Notes: generated from the sequence alone by a model not told the origin. Positions 27,129 to 35,254 are shown, counted from the first letter of the stretch. The stretch is 64,000 nucleotides of DNA from Sedimenticola_A sp040506425 (GCA_965224515.1 OZ245051.1:868001-932000), one strand, 5' to 3'. Made by a program: numbers and translations.

Positions 27129-28184
27129 ATGAACCCGTTCAAAAACCTCTCTGTCATCCGCAAGATTGTACAACTCGCCACCTTTGTACTGCTGGTCTAC
27201 GGCAGTGGTATTGGCGCCTATTACCTGGCCGACAAAATAAGTGGTGCCCTGCCCGCCCTGAGTTGCGCCTACGATCACAACGGCTCTGATCTCTGCACCC
27301 TGGTACCTTTCCAGCACCAGATGGATCACCGGCTGGGTGAGGTGATCGCCAGCGGCGGCAACCTGATGATGGGCATCATGCCCACCCTGATCACCCTCGG
27401 TACATTCCTGCTGTTCTTTGTTTTCTTGAATAAAGCGTTCTGTGGCTGGATCTGCCCCCTGGGGACCTTTCAGGAGTGGCTGCATATCATCGGTCAAAAA
27501 CTTGGACTGCAGCGACACGAGTCGCTGAACGAGGGATTGGTCAAGGGCATGCGCCCTGCTAAGTGGGCAATTCTTGCGTTGTTGGTATTCGGCTTCCCGT
27601 TGATGGCCGGCATGGGCATGGTCAACCATGACCTTGGCGATCCTTTCTGCAAGATCTGCCCCAGCCGCATACTGACCACCATGGCCACCGGCGACACCAC
27701 CCAGCTCTACGTGGATACCGCCAGCAACACCACCATTGTCATATCCATCATCGCCGACTTCCTGTTCGGCCTGATGATCGCCCTCGCACTCACCGTGCGT
27801 CAGCCCTTCTGCCGCATCTGCCCTATGCTGGCGTTGCATGCGGTCTTCCGCAAGCTGGGACTGCTGCGGCTGGTTAAGAATGCTTCACCACGCTGCGGCA
27901 AGTGCGGCATCTGCGCCAAGGCCTGCCCCATGGATATCCGCGAAATCCATACAGAAATGGATAAGAAGGATGTCACCTTCGAAGACTGCACCCTGTGTGG
28001 GCGCTGTGTCGAGTTCTGCCCGGACAAGGATGTGCTGCAGCTGAAATATACTGTCTTCCCTGTTTTCTCTGCAGACCCCCAGTACTTCAAGGTACGCAAG
28101 AAGGCCCAGACCAACTGGGAGAAGCGCACCCTGAAAAATAGTCTCAAGGGTGAACCGGCGAAGAAAAAGGCGACCCAGGCATGA
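27129..28184 (+). CDS. Membrane polyferredoxin, NapH/CcoG-like
   Basis: A 351-residue inner-membrane electron carrier with about five helices. Cysteine motifs are FCGWICPLG (C105, C109), FCKICPSR, FCRICPML and, in a cytoplasmic C-terminal ferredoxin domain, CGKCGICAKACPMD (from C256) and CTLCGRCVEFCPD (from C287), enough for two 4Fe-4S clusters plus membrane-embedded cysteine pairs. Known relatives pass electrons between quinol and periplasmic partners (NapH, NosR) or reduce copper(II) (CcoG). Here the operon suggests a role in reducing an imported metal or thiol; this is inference. Overlaps the next start by four bases. Confidence 0.88.
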   Translation: MNPFKNLSVIRKIVQLATFVLLVYGSGIGAYYLADKISGALPALSCAYDHNGSDLCTLVPFQHQMDHRLGEVIASGGNLMMGIMPTLITLGTFLLFFVFLNKAFCGWICPLGTFQEWLHIIGQKLGLQRHESLNEGLVKGMRPAKWAILALLVFGFPLMAGMGMVNHDLGDPFCKICPSRILTTMATGDTTQLYVDTASNTTIVISIIADFLFGLMIALALTVRQPFCRICPMLALHAVFRKLGLLRLVKNASPRCGKCGICAKACPMDIREIHTEMDKKDVTFEDCTLCGRCVEFCPDKDVLQLKYTVFPVFSADPQYFKVRKKAQTNWEKRTLKNSLKGEPAKKKATQA

Positions 28185-28876
28185 TGCCCCTGGAACCGGT
28201 AACCCTCAGCTTCGGAGCAGCCCTGCTGCTGGGCCTGAGCTTCGGCTCGGGCCCGTGCAATATTGCCTGCATGCCTTATCTCGGACCGGTATTCGTTGCC
28301 ACCGGCAACGGCATCAGACAAGCCTGGCGAACGGTCCTGCCCTTCACCCTGGGACGCATGACGGGCTATGCCCTTCTCGCCGCAGCAGCAGGCTGGGCCG
28401 GGGTGCTGGTGGAGGACTGGATCGATGCGCCCTGGGTTCGCTGGCTCCTGGGTGCAGCCACCATACTGGTTGCCCTGTCACTGCTCTGGCGCCGACGTAA
28501 ACCTGCAGCCTGCAGCCAGTCTTTGAAACCGCAACAGTCAGTACCTGCCACAGCACTCGGCAAACCATCACCCGCCCTGCCTGGCAGCCTGTTTTTCATG
28601 GGTATGGGCATGGCACTGAACCCCTGCGCCCCGCTGAGTACCGTGATCCTTGCAGCGGCAACCACCGCCAGCATTACCGCCGGACTCTCCCTGGGCCTCG
28701 GATTCGCCCTGGGCGCAGTGGCGGTCCCCACCCTTATTTTCACTTTTGGTGTCGCACACTTCGGAGCCCAGCTGAAGGAGCACATGGGCCGCTGGCGCAA
28801 CGCACTGGAGAACACCAGCGTCGGCCTCCTTATGCTGATGGGCGCCGCAACTGCAATGGGATGGATAGCACCATGA
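28181..28876 (+). CDS. CcdA/DsbD-like (COG2836, TauE/SafE-annotated) membrane protein
   Basis: A 231-residue protein with six likely membrane helices in two halves. The first half starts with GSGPCNIACMPYLGPV (C26, C30) and the second with ALNPCAPLSTV (C149), the Pro-Cys pattern of CcdA/DsbD proteins that carry reducing equivalents across the membrane by thiol exchange. It will often be auto-annotated sulfite exporter, which the cysteines argue against. COG2836 members are frequent near ccoGHIS copper genes. It starts in ATGA overlap with the polyferredoxin and ends in ATGA overlap with exbB. Confidence 0.82.
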   Translation: MMPLEPVTLSFGAALLLGLSFGSGPCNIACMPYLGPVFVATGNGIRQAWRTVLPFTLGRMTGYALLAAAAGWAGVLVEDWIDAPWVRWLLGAATILVALSLLWRRRKPAACSQSLKPQQSVPATALGKPSPALPGSLFFMGMGMALNPCAPLSTVILAAATTASITAGLSLGLGFALGAVAVPTLIFTFGVAHFGAQLKEHMGRWRNALENTSVGLLMLMGAATAMGWIAP

Positions 28877-29538
28877 GCTTTGCTGAACTGATCGCCAAGG
28901 GCGGTCCTGTGATCTGGATTCTCGCCGGTTACTCCTCGGTGGGACTGGCTATTGTGTTGGAGCGCTACCTTCTGTTTTTCAGACTTCGCAAGCTGCCCCA
29001 GAAATTATATCCCGGGCTTGACCAACTGCTTGACCAGCCTGATGCAGAAGAGCAAGTGGCAACACTGAACGGCCCAGAGGCACGGGTCATTCAAAACATG
29101 GTTATTGCAGACCGCCAGGGAGTGAAAGACCTGCAGGGCGTGGGCGCCAGGATTCGCGCCCAGGAACTGCAGCGCATGGAGTGGGGCCTTCGCACCCTCG
29201 GCGTGCTCGGCAACACAGCCCCTCTGCTGGGACTGCTCGGCACAATAACCGGCATGATCAAGGCCTTTATGGTCATCGAACAGGCTGGCGGAAAAGTGGA
29301 CGCCCAGGCCCTTGCCGGCGGTATCTGGGAAGCAATGATCACCACCGGCGTTGGACTGGCCGTTGCCATCCCTCTTGTCATCCTGCTGCATTTTCTGGAA
29401 GGCGCCGTGGAGCGCAGGGCGCAAAGCATGGAGCGCTGTATCAGCCTGCTGCTTGAACGACGCAGCGACAAACCGGTATCCCTCGACCATGCAGGCGGGG
29501 AACCACATCACTGGGAAGAGATCACCGATGGGGTATGA
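28873..29538 (+). CDS. exbB: Biopolymer transport protein ExbB (MotA/TolQ/ExbB family)
   Basis: ExbB forms the pentameric proton channel that powers TonB. The 221-residue protein has three membrane helices (VIWILAGYSSVGLAIVLERY; LGNTAPLLGLLGTITGMI; AMITTGVGLAVAIPLVIL). The central hallmarks TAPLLGLLGTITGMIKAF and GGIWEAMITTGVGLAVAIP are clear. ATG at 28873 is preferred to 28861 because it overlaps the previous stop as ATGA with GGGATGG upstream. It is coupled to exbD with an 11-base overlap. Confidence 0.94.
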   Translation: MSFAELIAKGGPVIWILAGYSSVGLAIVLERYLLFFRLRKLPQKLYPGLDQLLDQPDAEEQVATLNGPEARVIQNMVIADRQGVKDLQGVGARIRAQELQRMEWGLRTLGVLGNTAPLLGLLGTITGMIKAFMVIEQAGGKVDAQALAGGIWEAMITTGVGLAVAIPLVILLHFLEGAVERRAQSMERCISLLLERRSDKPVSLDHAGGEPHHWEEITDGV

Positions 29539-29926
29539 GCGCCGCCGCTCCAGCACTGTGCTGAACCTGACGCCGCTGATCGACATCGTCTTTCTGCTGC
29601 TGGTCTTTTTCATGCTGACTGCGCACTTCATCCAGGAGGAGCGTATTGATATCGAGCTGCCCGCAGCCAGCAGTTCCGCCACTGACGATGACGACCAGTT
29701 TATTGACGTGGTACTGCTCCCTGACGGCAAACTGATTGTTGACGGACTTGAGATCACCGAAGATAAACTGACCGATACACTGCGGGGCGCCCTGCATGCC
29801 CCCGGAAAACGTTATGTCCGCCTGCGTGGCGATCGTGCTGCACAGTTCGGCAATGCAGTCACCATTATTGACGCCGCAAGGAGCGCAGGGGCAGAGTCGC
29901 TGGATATCGTGACAGAACGCCCATGA
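29528..29926 (+). CDS. exbD: Biopolymer transport protein ExbD
   Basis: ExbD lies inside the ExbB pentamer and couples proton flow to TonB. The 132-residue protein has the conserved N-terminal helix with its key aspartate (NLTPLIDIVFLLLVFFML), then a periplasmic domain starting FIQEERIDIELP and ending VTIIDAARSAGAESLDIVTE. ATG at 29528 is chosen because GGAAGAG is just upstream and the next frame upstream is exbB itself. The protein overlaps tonB by four bases. Confidence 0.95.
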   Translation: MGYERRRSSTVLNLTPLIDIVFLLLVFFMLTAHFIQEERIDIELPAASSSATDDDDQFIDVVLLPDGKLIVDGLEITEDKLTDTLRGALHAPGKRYVRLRGDRAAQFGNAVTIIDAARSAGAESLDIVTERP

Positions 29927-30630
29927 TTCGAGGGGACGTCAACTGGCGGCTGCTGGCTGTCGCGCTCTCCCTGGTCGTCCATGGGGCCTTTGCATGGTCC
30001 CTTTATGACCGTTCTGCCCATGCCCCGAAGAGTGCCAGTAAACCTCTCCCCAAGCTCACCCAGGTGCGTCTCAATTTCACGCAACCTCAACCGGAACCGA
30101 TTCAGGAGCCGAAACCCGAGCCAAAGCCCGAGCCGAAGCCCGAGCCTGAGCCAAAGCCAAAGCCAAAGCCGAAGCCGAAGCCGAAGCCGAAGCCGAAGCC
30201 TGAGCCAAAGCCGAAGCCTGAACCAAAGCCGAAGCCTGAACCGAAGCCCGACCCAAAGCCTGAACCAAAACAGACTACGCCAACACCACCGAAACCGGTC
30301 CAGCGCCAGGTAAAACAGGCACCTGTTGTTCCCCAGGAAGATGCTGCCTCTATCAAGCAGCGCTATCTGGCGCTGATACTTGACCGGATCGAGCAGGAGA
30401 AATTCTATCCAAAAGCTGCAAGACGGCGTCATATCGAAGGTTCAGTACAGATGAAAATGACCATTTCCTGTGGCGGAAGCACCAGTGATGTTATAGCGAC
30501 AGATGGCCCAAAGTTGCTACGAAAAGCCGCCATCAAAGCTGTTTCAGATACAGGAAACCTCCCTGCACCACCCAGGGGAGTTGACTGTCCAATGTCTGTT
30601 GAATACCAGATGAATTTCAATCTGAAGTAA
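29923..30630 (+). CDS. tonB: Energy transducer TonB
   Basis: TonB spans the periplasm and opens the outer-membrane receptor. The 235-residue protein has an N-terminal membrane anchor (LLAVALSLVVHGAFAWSLY, including the anchor-type SLVVH motif), a Pro/Glu/Lys stretch of EPKP repeats at about residues 63-115, and the C-terminal TonB domain (ILDRIEQEKFYPKAARRRHI, IEGSVQMKMTISCGGS). Two cysteines in the periplasmic domain, C183 and C222, could form a disulfide, unusual for TonB and notable beside a CcdA-like protein. Being in the receptor operon suggests a dedicated energy module. Confidence 0.94.
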   Translation: MIRGDVNWRLLAVALSLVVHGAFAWSLYDRSAHAPKSASKPLPKLTQVRLNFTQPQPEPIQEPKPEPKPEPKPEPEPKPKPKPKPKPKPKPKPEPKPKPEPKPKPEPKPDPKPEPKQTTPTPPKPVQRQVKQAPVVPQEDAASIKQRYLALILDRIEQEKFYPKAARRRHIEGSVQMKMTISCGGSTSDVIATDGPKLLRKAAIKAVSDTGNLPAPPRGVDCPMSVEYQMNFNLK

Positions 30631-30786
30631 TCTGCAATCAGTTCCAACGAAACGCTATCCAGCCCACACGATCAACCAGTGGGCCCTGTCACAACAATGC
30701 TGCCTTTTCTTCCAAACACAGGCAAAATAAGAGCTGCGATGAGAAGATGGAATATGAGGCCGCGGCACTGACCAGGAGTGTGGATT

Positions 30787-31575
30787 ATGCGTTGTCACGA
30801 AGTGGATTATGAGATTCTCGGCTCTGAGATGCAGTTGGTCGAGGTGGAGCTGGACCCCGGTGAAACCGTGGTCGCAGAAGCCGGTGCCATGACCTACATG
30901 GAAGAGAATATCAACTTCGAAACCAAGATGGGGGATGGCTCCGAACCTGATCAGGGCCTGATGGGCAAAATCTTTTCCGCCGGAAAGCGCATGATCACCG
31001 GGGAGTCCATCTTCACTACCCATTTCACCAACCAGGGCGTGGGTAAGCGCCGTGTCGCCTTCTCAGCCCCATACCCTGGCAATATCGTCGCCCTCAACAT
31101 GGCCCAGCACGGCCAGAAAGTGACCTGCCAGAAAGACGCCTTTCTCTGTGCCGCACTCGGCACCAAGGTGGACATCTCCTTCAACCGAAAACTGGGCACC
31201 GGTCTGTTCGGCGGAGAGGGTTTCATTCTGCAGACCCTGGAGGGGGACGGCATGGCCTTTATCCAGGCCGGCGGCACCGTTGTGGAGAAGAAACTGAGCG
31301 GTGAAACATTACGCGTGGATACAGGCTGCCTGGTAGGTTTCTCAGGGGATATCGATTACGACATCGAACGCGCCGGTAATCTCAAGTCCATGGTCTTCGG
31401 TGGTGAGGGCCTGTTTCTCGCCACCCTGCGCGGCCACGGAACCGTCTGGCTCCAGAGCTTGCCCTTCTCCCGCATGGCAGACCGGATAATCGCCAATGCA
31501 CCTGGCGCCGGCGGCAGCGACAAGGGCGAGGGTTCTGTACTGGGTGGTGTGGGCCGCCTTCTGGATGGTGATTAA
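30787..31575 (+). CDS. AIM24 / TIGR00266 family protein
   Basis: A 262-residue cytoplasmic protein of the AIM24 family (TRAP-like beta fold). Family signs: VEVELDPGETVVAEAGAMTYM, FTTHFTNQG, GFILQTLEGDGMAFIQAGGT and VVEKKLSGETLRVDTGCLVGF, then FGGEGLFLATLRGHGTVWLQ. The function in bacteria is not established. ATG at 30787 is preferred because AGGAG lies eight bases upstream; a GTG at 30778 would add three residues and lies in that site. No operon partner is obvious; the DUF6524-like gene follows after 77 bases. Confidence 0.88.
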   Translation: MRCHEVDYEILGSEMQLVEVELDPGETVVAEAGAMTYMEENINFETKMGDGSEPDQGLMGKIFSAGKRMITGESIFTTHFTNQGVGKRRVAFSAPYPGNIVALNMAQHGQKVTCQKDAFLCAALGTKVDISFNRKLGTGLFGGEGFILQTLEGDGMAFIQAGGTVVEKKLSGETLRVDTGCLVGFSGDIDYDIERAGNLKSMVFGGEGLFLATLRGHGTVWLQSLPFSRMADRIIANAPGAGGSDKGEGSVLGGVGRLLDGD

Positions 31576-31652
31576 CCCCCGCTACCAGACATACCTCGCA
31601 GGCCATATAATGCCGGCATCAACTGATAACAATTAAGACGGGACAAATCACT

Positions 31653-32072
31653 ATGGCCGACAAGGGCTTCGACTTCTCAAACTTCATCATCAGGCTGGTT
31701 ATGGCGCTTATCCTGGTTTTTGCCACCTACAACCCCTCCGGCTACTCCTGGTATCACTGGTTCAGCGGTGCCGAAAATAAAATAGACCCGCTCATCGCAC
31801 TGGCCGCCATCGTGCTGATTATCGGCTGGGCCATCTATCTGCGGGCAACCATGCGTTCTCTTGGCGTTGTGGGCACCACCCTGGTAGCAGCTCTCTTCGC
31901 CACCATCATCTGGGCACTGATTGACTATGATGTGCTGTCACTGAACGACACCACTGTACTTGAATACATTATCCTGGTGATGTTCTCAGTGATCATGGCA
32001 ACCGGTCTCTCCTGGTCCCATGTACGTCGCCGCATGACCGGCCAGATCGATGTGGATGAGACCGACGACTAG
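31653..32072 (+). CDS. Four-helix membrane protein (DUF6524-like)
   Basis: A 139-residue protein with four hydrophobic segments (FIIRLVMALILVFATYNP; LIALAAIVLIIGWAIYL; VVGTTLVAALFATIIWALI; LEYIILVMFSVIMATGLSW) and a charged C-terminus (RRRMTGQIDVDETDD). The motif FATYNPSGYSWYHW after the first helix is the strongest family-like signature. I associate it with DUF6524 from memory; the function is unknown. Its stop overlaps the stop of folA on the other strand by four bases. Confidence 0.75.
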   Translation: MADKGFDFSNFIIRLVMALILVFATYNPSGYSWYHWFSGAENKIDPLIALAAIVLIIGWAIYLRATMRSLGVVGTTLVAALFATIIWALIDYDVLSLNDTTVLEYIILVMFSVIMATGLSWSHVRRRMTGQIDVDETDD

Positions 32073-32575
32073 GCGCCCTCTCTTTCCAGGGTGATGAAGG
32101 TGTAATCAAAGGGGTTCTTCTCGTCGGCCAGGCAGTGCTCGCGGGAAGTCTCCTTCCACTCAGCAGGATCGTATTCAGGAAAAAAGGCATCGCCCTCCAC
32201 CTCGGTATGCACCAGGGTAAGGTGAAGCCGGTCCGCCATGGGCAGCATCTGCTCATAAAAAGCCCCACCACCCACGATCATCGCCTCCGGTACATCACCT
32301 GCCGCCTCTATTGCCTGCTCGATACTGTGAACCACAGTGCAACCCTCAGCGGCATACTGCTGATTGGCGGTTACAACGATGTGAGGCCTGTCAGGCAGCA
32401 GCCCAGGCAGCGACTCCCAGGTCTTACGGCCCATAATGATGGGTTTACCCACTGTCAGCGCCTTGAAGTGCCGGAGATCCGCAGGCAGACGCCAGGGCAG
32501 CTTGTTGTCCATGCCTATAGCCCGGTTTTCGGCCATGGCGGCAATGATAGCGATGCTTGGTCTTGGCTTGCTCAT
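32069..32575 (-). CDS. folA: Dihydrofolate reductase
   Basis: FolA reduces dihydrofolate to tetrahydrofolate with NADPH and is the trimethoprim target. The 168-residue protein shows SIAIIAAMAENRAIGMDNKLPW, here read as AIIAAMAENRAIG then NKLPWRLPADL with the catalytic acidic residue, IIMGRKTWESLP, and VGGGAFYEQMLPMADRL. ATG at 32575 gives the usual N-terminus; an upstream ATG at 32593 would add six residues. It converges on the membrane-protein gene and is preceded by a long repeat-rich gap. Confidence 0.96.
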   Translation of the reverse strand: MSKPRPSIAIIAAMAENRAIGMDNKLPWRLPADLRHFKALTVGKPIIMGRKTWESLPGLLPDRPHIVVTANQQYAAEGCTVVHSIEQAIEAAGDVPEAMIVGGGAFYEQMLPMADRLHLTLVHTEVEGDAFFPEYDPAEWKETSREHCLADEKNPFDYTFITLEREGA

Positions 32576-32593
32576 GGGGGCGCATCGTAGCAT

Positions 32594-33275
32594 CCCGCCA
32601 CACCCCTAACAAAGTCGCCCAAGTAAAACCTGTAGTTGCGCCGCTCCCCGGCTCGGGCATCCTGCTTCGCCCTACCTCCTGCATCTGACCCACAGGGATG
32701 TGGGAAATGCAAAAGGATTGCCGGGAGCAATCCTTGCCCTGCAGTCGTGCACCCGCGGCATACGACCGCCAGGGATGGCGGAAGTGTGAAAAATGCAGGA
32801 GCAATTTTTTACCGACCGCCAGGGATGGCGGAAGTGCAGGAAATGCAGCTCCTACAGGGATGTAGGTGTTAGAGCAATGCAGGAGCAATTGCCGAGAGCA
32901 ATTTCCTGTCCGTACATCCTGTACATGCGCCGCTCCTGTGCATCCCTGTACATGCACCGCTCCTGTGCATCCCTGTACATGCGCCGCTCCTGTGCATCCC
33001 TGTACATGCGCCGCTCCTGTGCATCCCTGTACATGCGCCGCTCCTGTGCATCCCTGTACATGCGCCGCTCCTGTGCATCCCTGTACATGCGCCGCTCCTG
33101 TGCATCCCTGTACATGCGCCGCTCCTGTGCATCCCTGTACATGCGCCGCTCCTGTGCATCCCTGTACATGCGCCGCTCCTGTGCATCCCTGTACATGCGC
33201 CGCTCCTGTGCATCCCTGTACATGCGCCGCTCCTGTGCATCCCTGCACCCGCGGCATACCGTACATCCTGTACAT
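32594..33275. repeat. Repeat-rich gene-free region
   Basis: No credible gene lies here. It holds several short palindromes (AGGATTGC...GCAATCCT near 32714; CCGCC...GGCGG units inside a 23-bp sequence repeated at 32764 and 32814), a 15-bp direct repeat (GCACCCGCGGCATAC at 32749 and 33245) that brackets much of the region, and an array of twelve 27-bp tandem repeats listed separately. It looks like a site where small repeats accumulate behind folA. Confidence 0.8.
32921..33244. repeat. Twelve tandem copies of a 27-bp repeat
   Basis: Exactly 12 units of 27 bp (beginning GTACATGCGCCGCTCCTG and ending TGCATCCCT). Eleven are identical; the second carries one change (GCACC for GCGCC). The unit contains the palindrome TGTACA across each junction. 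Because 27 is a multiple of three, the array is open in every frame, which makes false ORFs. Near-perfect identity points to very recent expansion or ongoing homogenisation. No spacers exist, so it is not a CRISPR. Confidence 0.97.
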
Positions 33276-33311
33276 AAAAAAACACCCGCCAGGGAAGCCC
33301 TGGCGGGTGTT
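33276..33311 (-). terminator. Strong intrinsic terminator for the 40-residue gene
   Basis: A perfect 14-bp stem (33281-33294 with 33298-33311, 3-base loop) is followed on the minus strand by seven T residues. It begins 20 bases after the stop codon of the small minus-strand gene. The plus-strand T run is only three bases, so the polarity favours the minus strand. Confidence 0.9.
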
Positions 33312-33331
33312 TAGCGGGTTTTACTAACGTA

Positions 33332-33454
33332 TCAGCTGCAGATTTCCCAATCGGCCTCGATCATCATTTCCATGATCACCTCCATTTCGGAGGGGAAGAT
33401 TTCGGCCACTTCACGCCATTCTGCACAGTCAACTTTCAAAGCTTCAGTATTCAT
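33332..33454 (-). CDS. Small acidic protein, 40 residues
   Basis: A 40-codon gene beginning MNTEALKVDCAEWREVAE and ending MMIEADWEICS. It is acidic, methionine-rich in its second half and has two cysteines (positions 10 and 39); no signal peptide or membrane helix. Evidence that it is real is mostly its setting: a near-consensus sigma-70 promoter 35-60 bases upstream and a strong terminator 20 bases downstream, both on the same strand and with nothing else between. The start site is modest (GGGTGCGGC before ATG), and a 4-codon ORF (MGAA) ends in an ATGA overlap with it, which could couple translation. I do not recognise a family; a regulatory RNA is an alternative. Confidence 0.6.
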   Translation of the reverse strand: MNTEALKVDCAEWREVAEIFPSEMEVIMEMMIEADWEICS

Positions 33455-33488
33455 GCCGCACCCATGAATTAGTAATTAATTGAACTCT

Positions 33489-33516
33489 AATATAGCAGAT
33501 TATTACTTCCTGTCAA
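33489..33516 (-). promoter_or_regulatory. Sigma-70 promoter of the 40-residue gene
   Basis: On the minus strand TTGACA (33511-33516, perfect -35) is followed after 16 bp by TATATT (33489-33494, five of six -10 bases). The predicted transcript would start near 33482, giving a leader of about 28 bases and an RNA of about 205 bases ending at the terminator. Confidence 0.8.
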
Positions 33517-33610
33517 GCCAACATTCAATGCCTGCCGGGAAAAAGAAGAAAACCCGCCCCTGTGAACTATATTGAAGTGAAGGGCTTTACTTAATTTACC
33601 CACTAAATTC

Positions 33611-35197
33611 ATGAGCAGATCCAAAAAGAACCTGGCAAGGACAATCTGGAGCATTCCCCTGCTCAGAAACACCCTGCTTGTGGCTGTACTTGGAGCGGCA
33701 GCGCTCTCTTCATACGATCTGCTGGGGGTCTATCCCTCATTCGAAAAACTGCTTATCCAATCAGTAGAAAAAGAGGCGGAAAGGACCGCAACACACCTGC
33801 TTCACACCGCACGTATCGATCTGCGCAGCAGCCAGGCTTTTTCCAACCAGCGACCTGCCTGGGAAAAACTGCGGCAAGCCTCTATAGACTTCGGCCTGTG
33901 GAAGACCAGGGCTTTTGCCCCCAGCGGTGAGATCATCTTCTCGACCAAAACGGAGGAGATCGGCGATAACAACACAAACGACTATTTTTTCAACCAGGTT
34001 GCCAAGGGGATGCTCTTCTCCAAGGTCGAACGCAAACAGGGTACCAGCATGGAGGGGGAGGTCCTCCCTGTTGACGTGGTTGAGGTCTATGTACCTGTCA
34101 TGAGAGAGAGTGAGTTTCTAGGCGCTCTCGAGATTTACTACAACGTGTCTGATGAGTGGCAATTGCTGCACGCACTCCTGCTCAAATCCGGATCGATTCT
34201 GCTTATTCTTATCGGCGGAATCATAATGATCATGCTGGTCATGGTAATACGCACAGCCCAGCAGAGTCTGCAGCTTAGCGAGACGCGCGGCGCCCTCAGT
34301 ACCCAGGAACGCCTTTTTCGCGATGTGATCGACGCAGCCCAGGATGGCATTATGGTGACCGATCCCGAGCAGAAGATAAGGATTGCCAATCCCGCTTTCA
34401 CCGAGATGACCGGCTATGCACAGGATGAGATTCTGAGCCAGACACCTGACATTCTCAAGTCAGGTCATCACGATGATGGGTTCTATAAGCAGATGTGGCA
34501 GTCACTGAGTGACCACAAACGCTGGCAGGGGGAGGTTTGGAACCGGCGCCGGGATGGCAGTGTCTTTCCTGAACTGCTCAGCATCTCCACCATTGAAGAC
34601 GAAGCGGGGGATTTGACCCACTACGTCGGTATATTCACCGACATATCCAAACAGAAGGCGTCTGAACAGCGATTTCAGGCCATGGCCTACCACGACCCAC
34701 TGAGCGGCCTGCCAAACCGACTGCTGATGATGGACAGACTGCAGCAGGCCATACGCTGGTCTCACAGGCATAAAGAGGTAGTGGCAGTACTTTTCATAGA
34801 CCTTGACGGATTCAAGCAGGTCAACGACACCGCTGGTCACGAGGCTGGCGACCTGCTGCTGCAGGAGATATCCCAACGCCTCAGGCAGTCCGTGAGAGAG
34901 GAGGACACCGTGGCAAGAATCGGGGGGGACGAGTTTACCCTGGTGGTCCGGGGAACCGATGACAAGACCCTTGAGCGCATTGCCAATCAGACCATAGAAC
35001 TGATCAACCAGCCGGTGAAAATCGACGACAGGAGCTTCACCGTAGGTGCCAGTGTGGGAATCAGCCGCTACCCCCTGGACAGCAAAGACCCCGACGGCCT
35101 TATCTGCCAGGCAGACGCAGCCATGTACGAAGCCAAGAAGCAGGGGAAAAACCGGTGTATCTATTACTCAGGCAAAGAGCCCGTCCAACAAGACTGA
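33611..35197 (+). CDS. Membrane sensor diguanylate cyclase (PAS-GGDEF)
   Basis: Diguanylate cyclases make c-di-GMP. The 528-residue protein has a first membrane helix (NTLLVAVLGAAALSS, about residues 20-38), a periplasmic sensor region to about residue 195, a second helix (GSILLILIGGIIMIMLVMVI), a PAS domain (about 230-350: DVIDAAQDGIMVTDPEQ, ANPAFTEMTGY, then WQGEVWNRRRDGS) and a GGDEF domain (about 355-520). The active motif GGDEF (438-442) is intact and RxxD (REED) of the inhibitory site stands five residues before it, so an active, product-inhibited cyclase is expected. No EAL domain is present. The periplasmic ligand is unknown. Confidence 0.93.
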   Translation: MSRSKKNLARTIWSIPLLRNTLLVAVLGAAALSSYDLLGVYPSFEKLLIQSVEKEAERTATHLLHTARIDLRSSQAFSNQRPAWEKLRQASIDFGLWKTRAFAPSGEIIFSTKTEEIGDNNTNDYFFNQVAKGMLFSKVERKQGTSMEGEVLPVDVVEVYVPVMRESEFLGALEIYYNVSDEWQLLHALLLKSGSILLILIGGIIMIMLVMVIRTAQQSLQLSETRGALSTQERLFRDVIDAAQDGIMVTDPEQKIRIANPAFTEMTGYAQDEILSQTPDILKSGHHDDGFYKQMWQSLSDHKRWQGEVWNRRRDGSVFPELLSISTIEDEAGDLTHYVGIFTDISKQKASEQRFQAMAYHDPLSGLPNRLLMMDRLQQAIRWSHRHKEVVAVLFIDLDGFKQVNDTAGHEAGDLLLQEISQRLRQSVREEDTVARIGGDEFTLVVRGTDDKTLERIANQTIELINQPVKIDDRSFTVGASVGISRYPLDSKDPDGLICQADAAMYEAKKQGKNRCIYYSGKEPVQQD

Positions 35198-35254
35198 GAC
35201 CAGGATCTAAAGCCAGTCAAATACCCTCTCCACGGCGCTTGAACCTTCCACAGC

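Noticed and set aside
29812..30432. Minus-strand frame rich in Arg/Leu over the TonB proline region
   Set aside because: Shadow of the EPKP repeat in tonB.
32921..33244. Array considered as a CRISPR
   Set aside because: Units abut directly with no variable spacers and no cas genes nearby.
32793..33314. Long open frames over the 27-bp array on both strands (9-residue repeat proteins)
   Set aside because: The unit length is a multiple of three, so all frames stay open automatically; no ribosome-binding site and no plausible protein outside the array.
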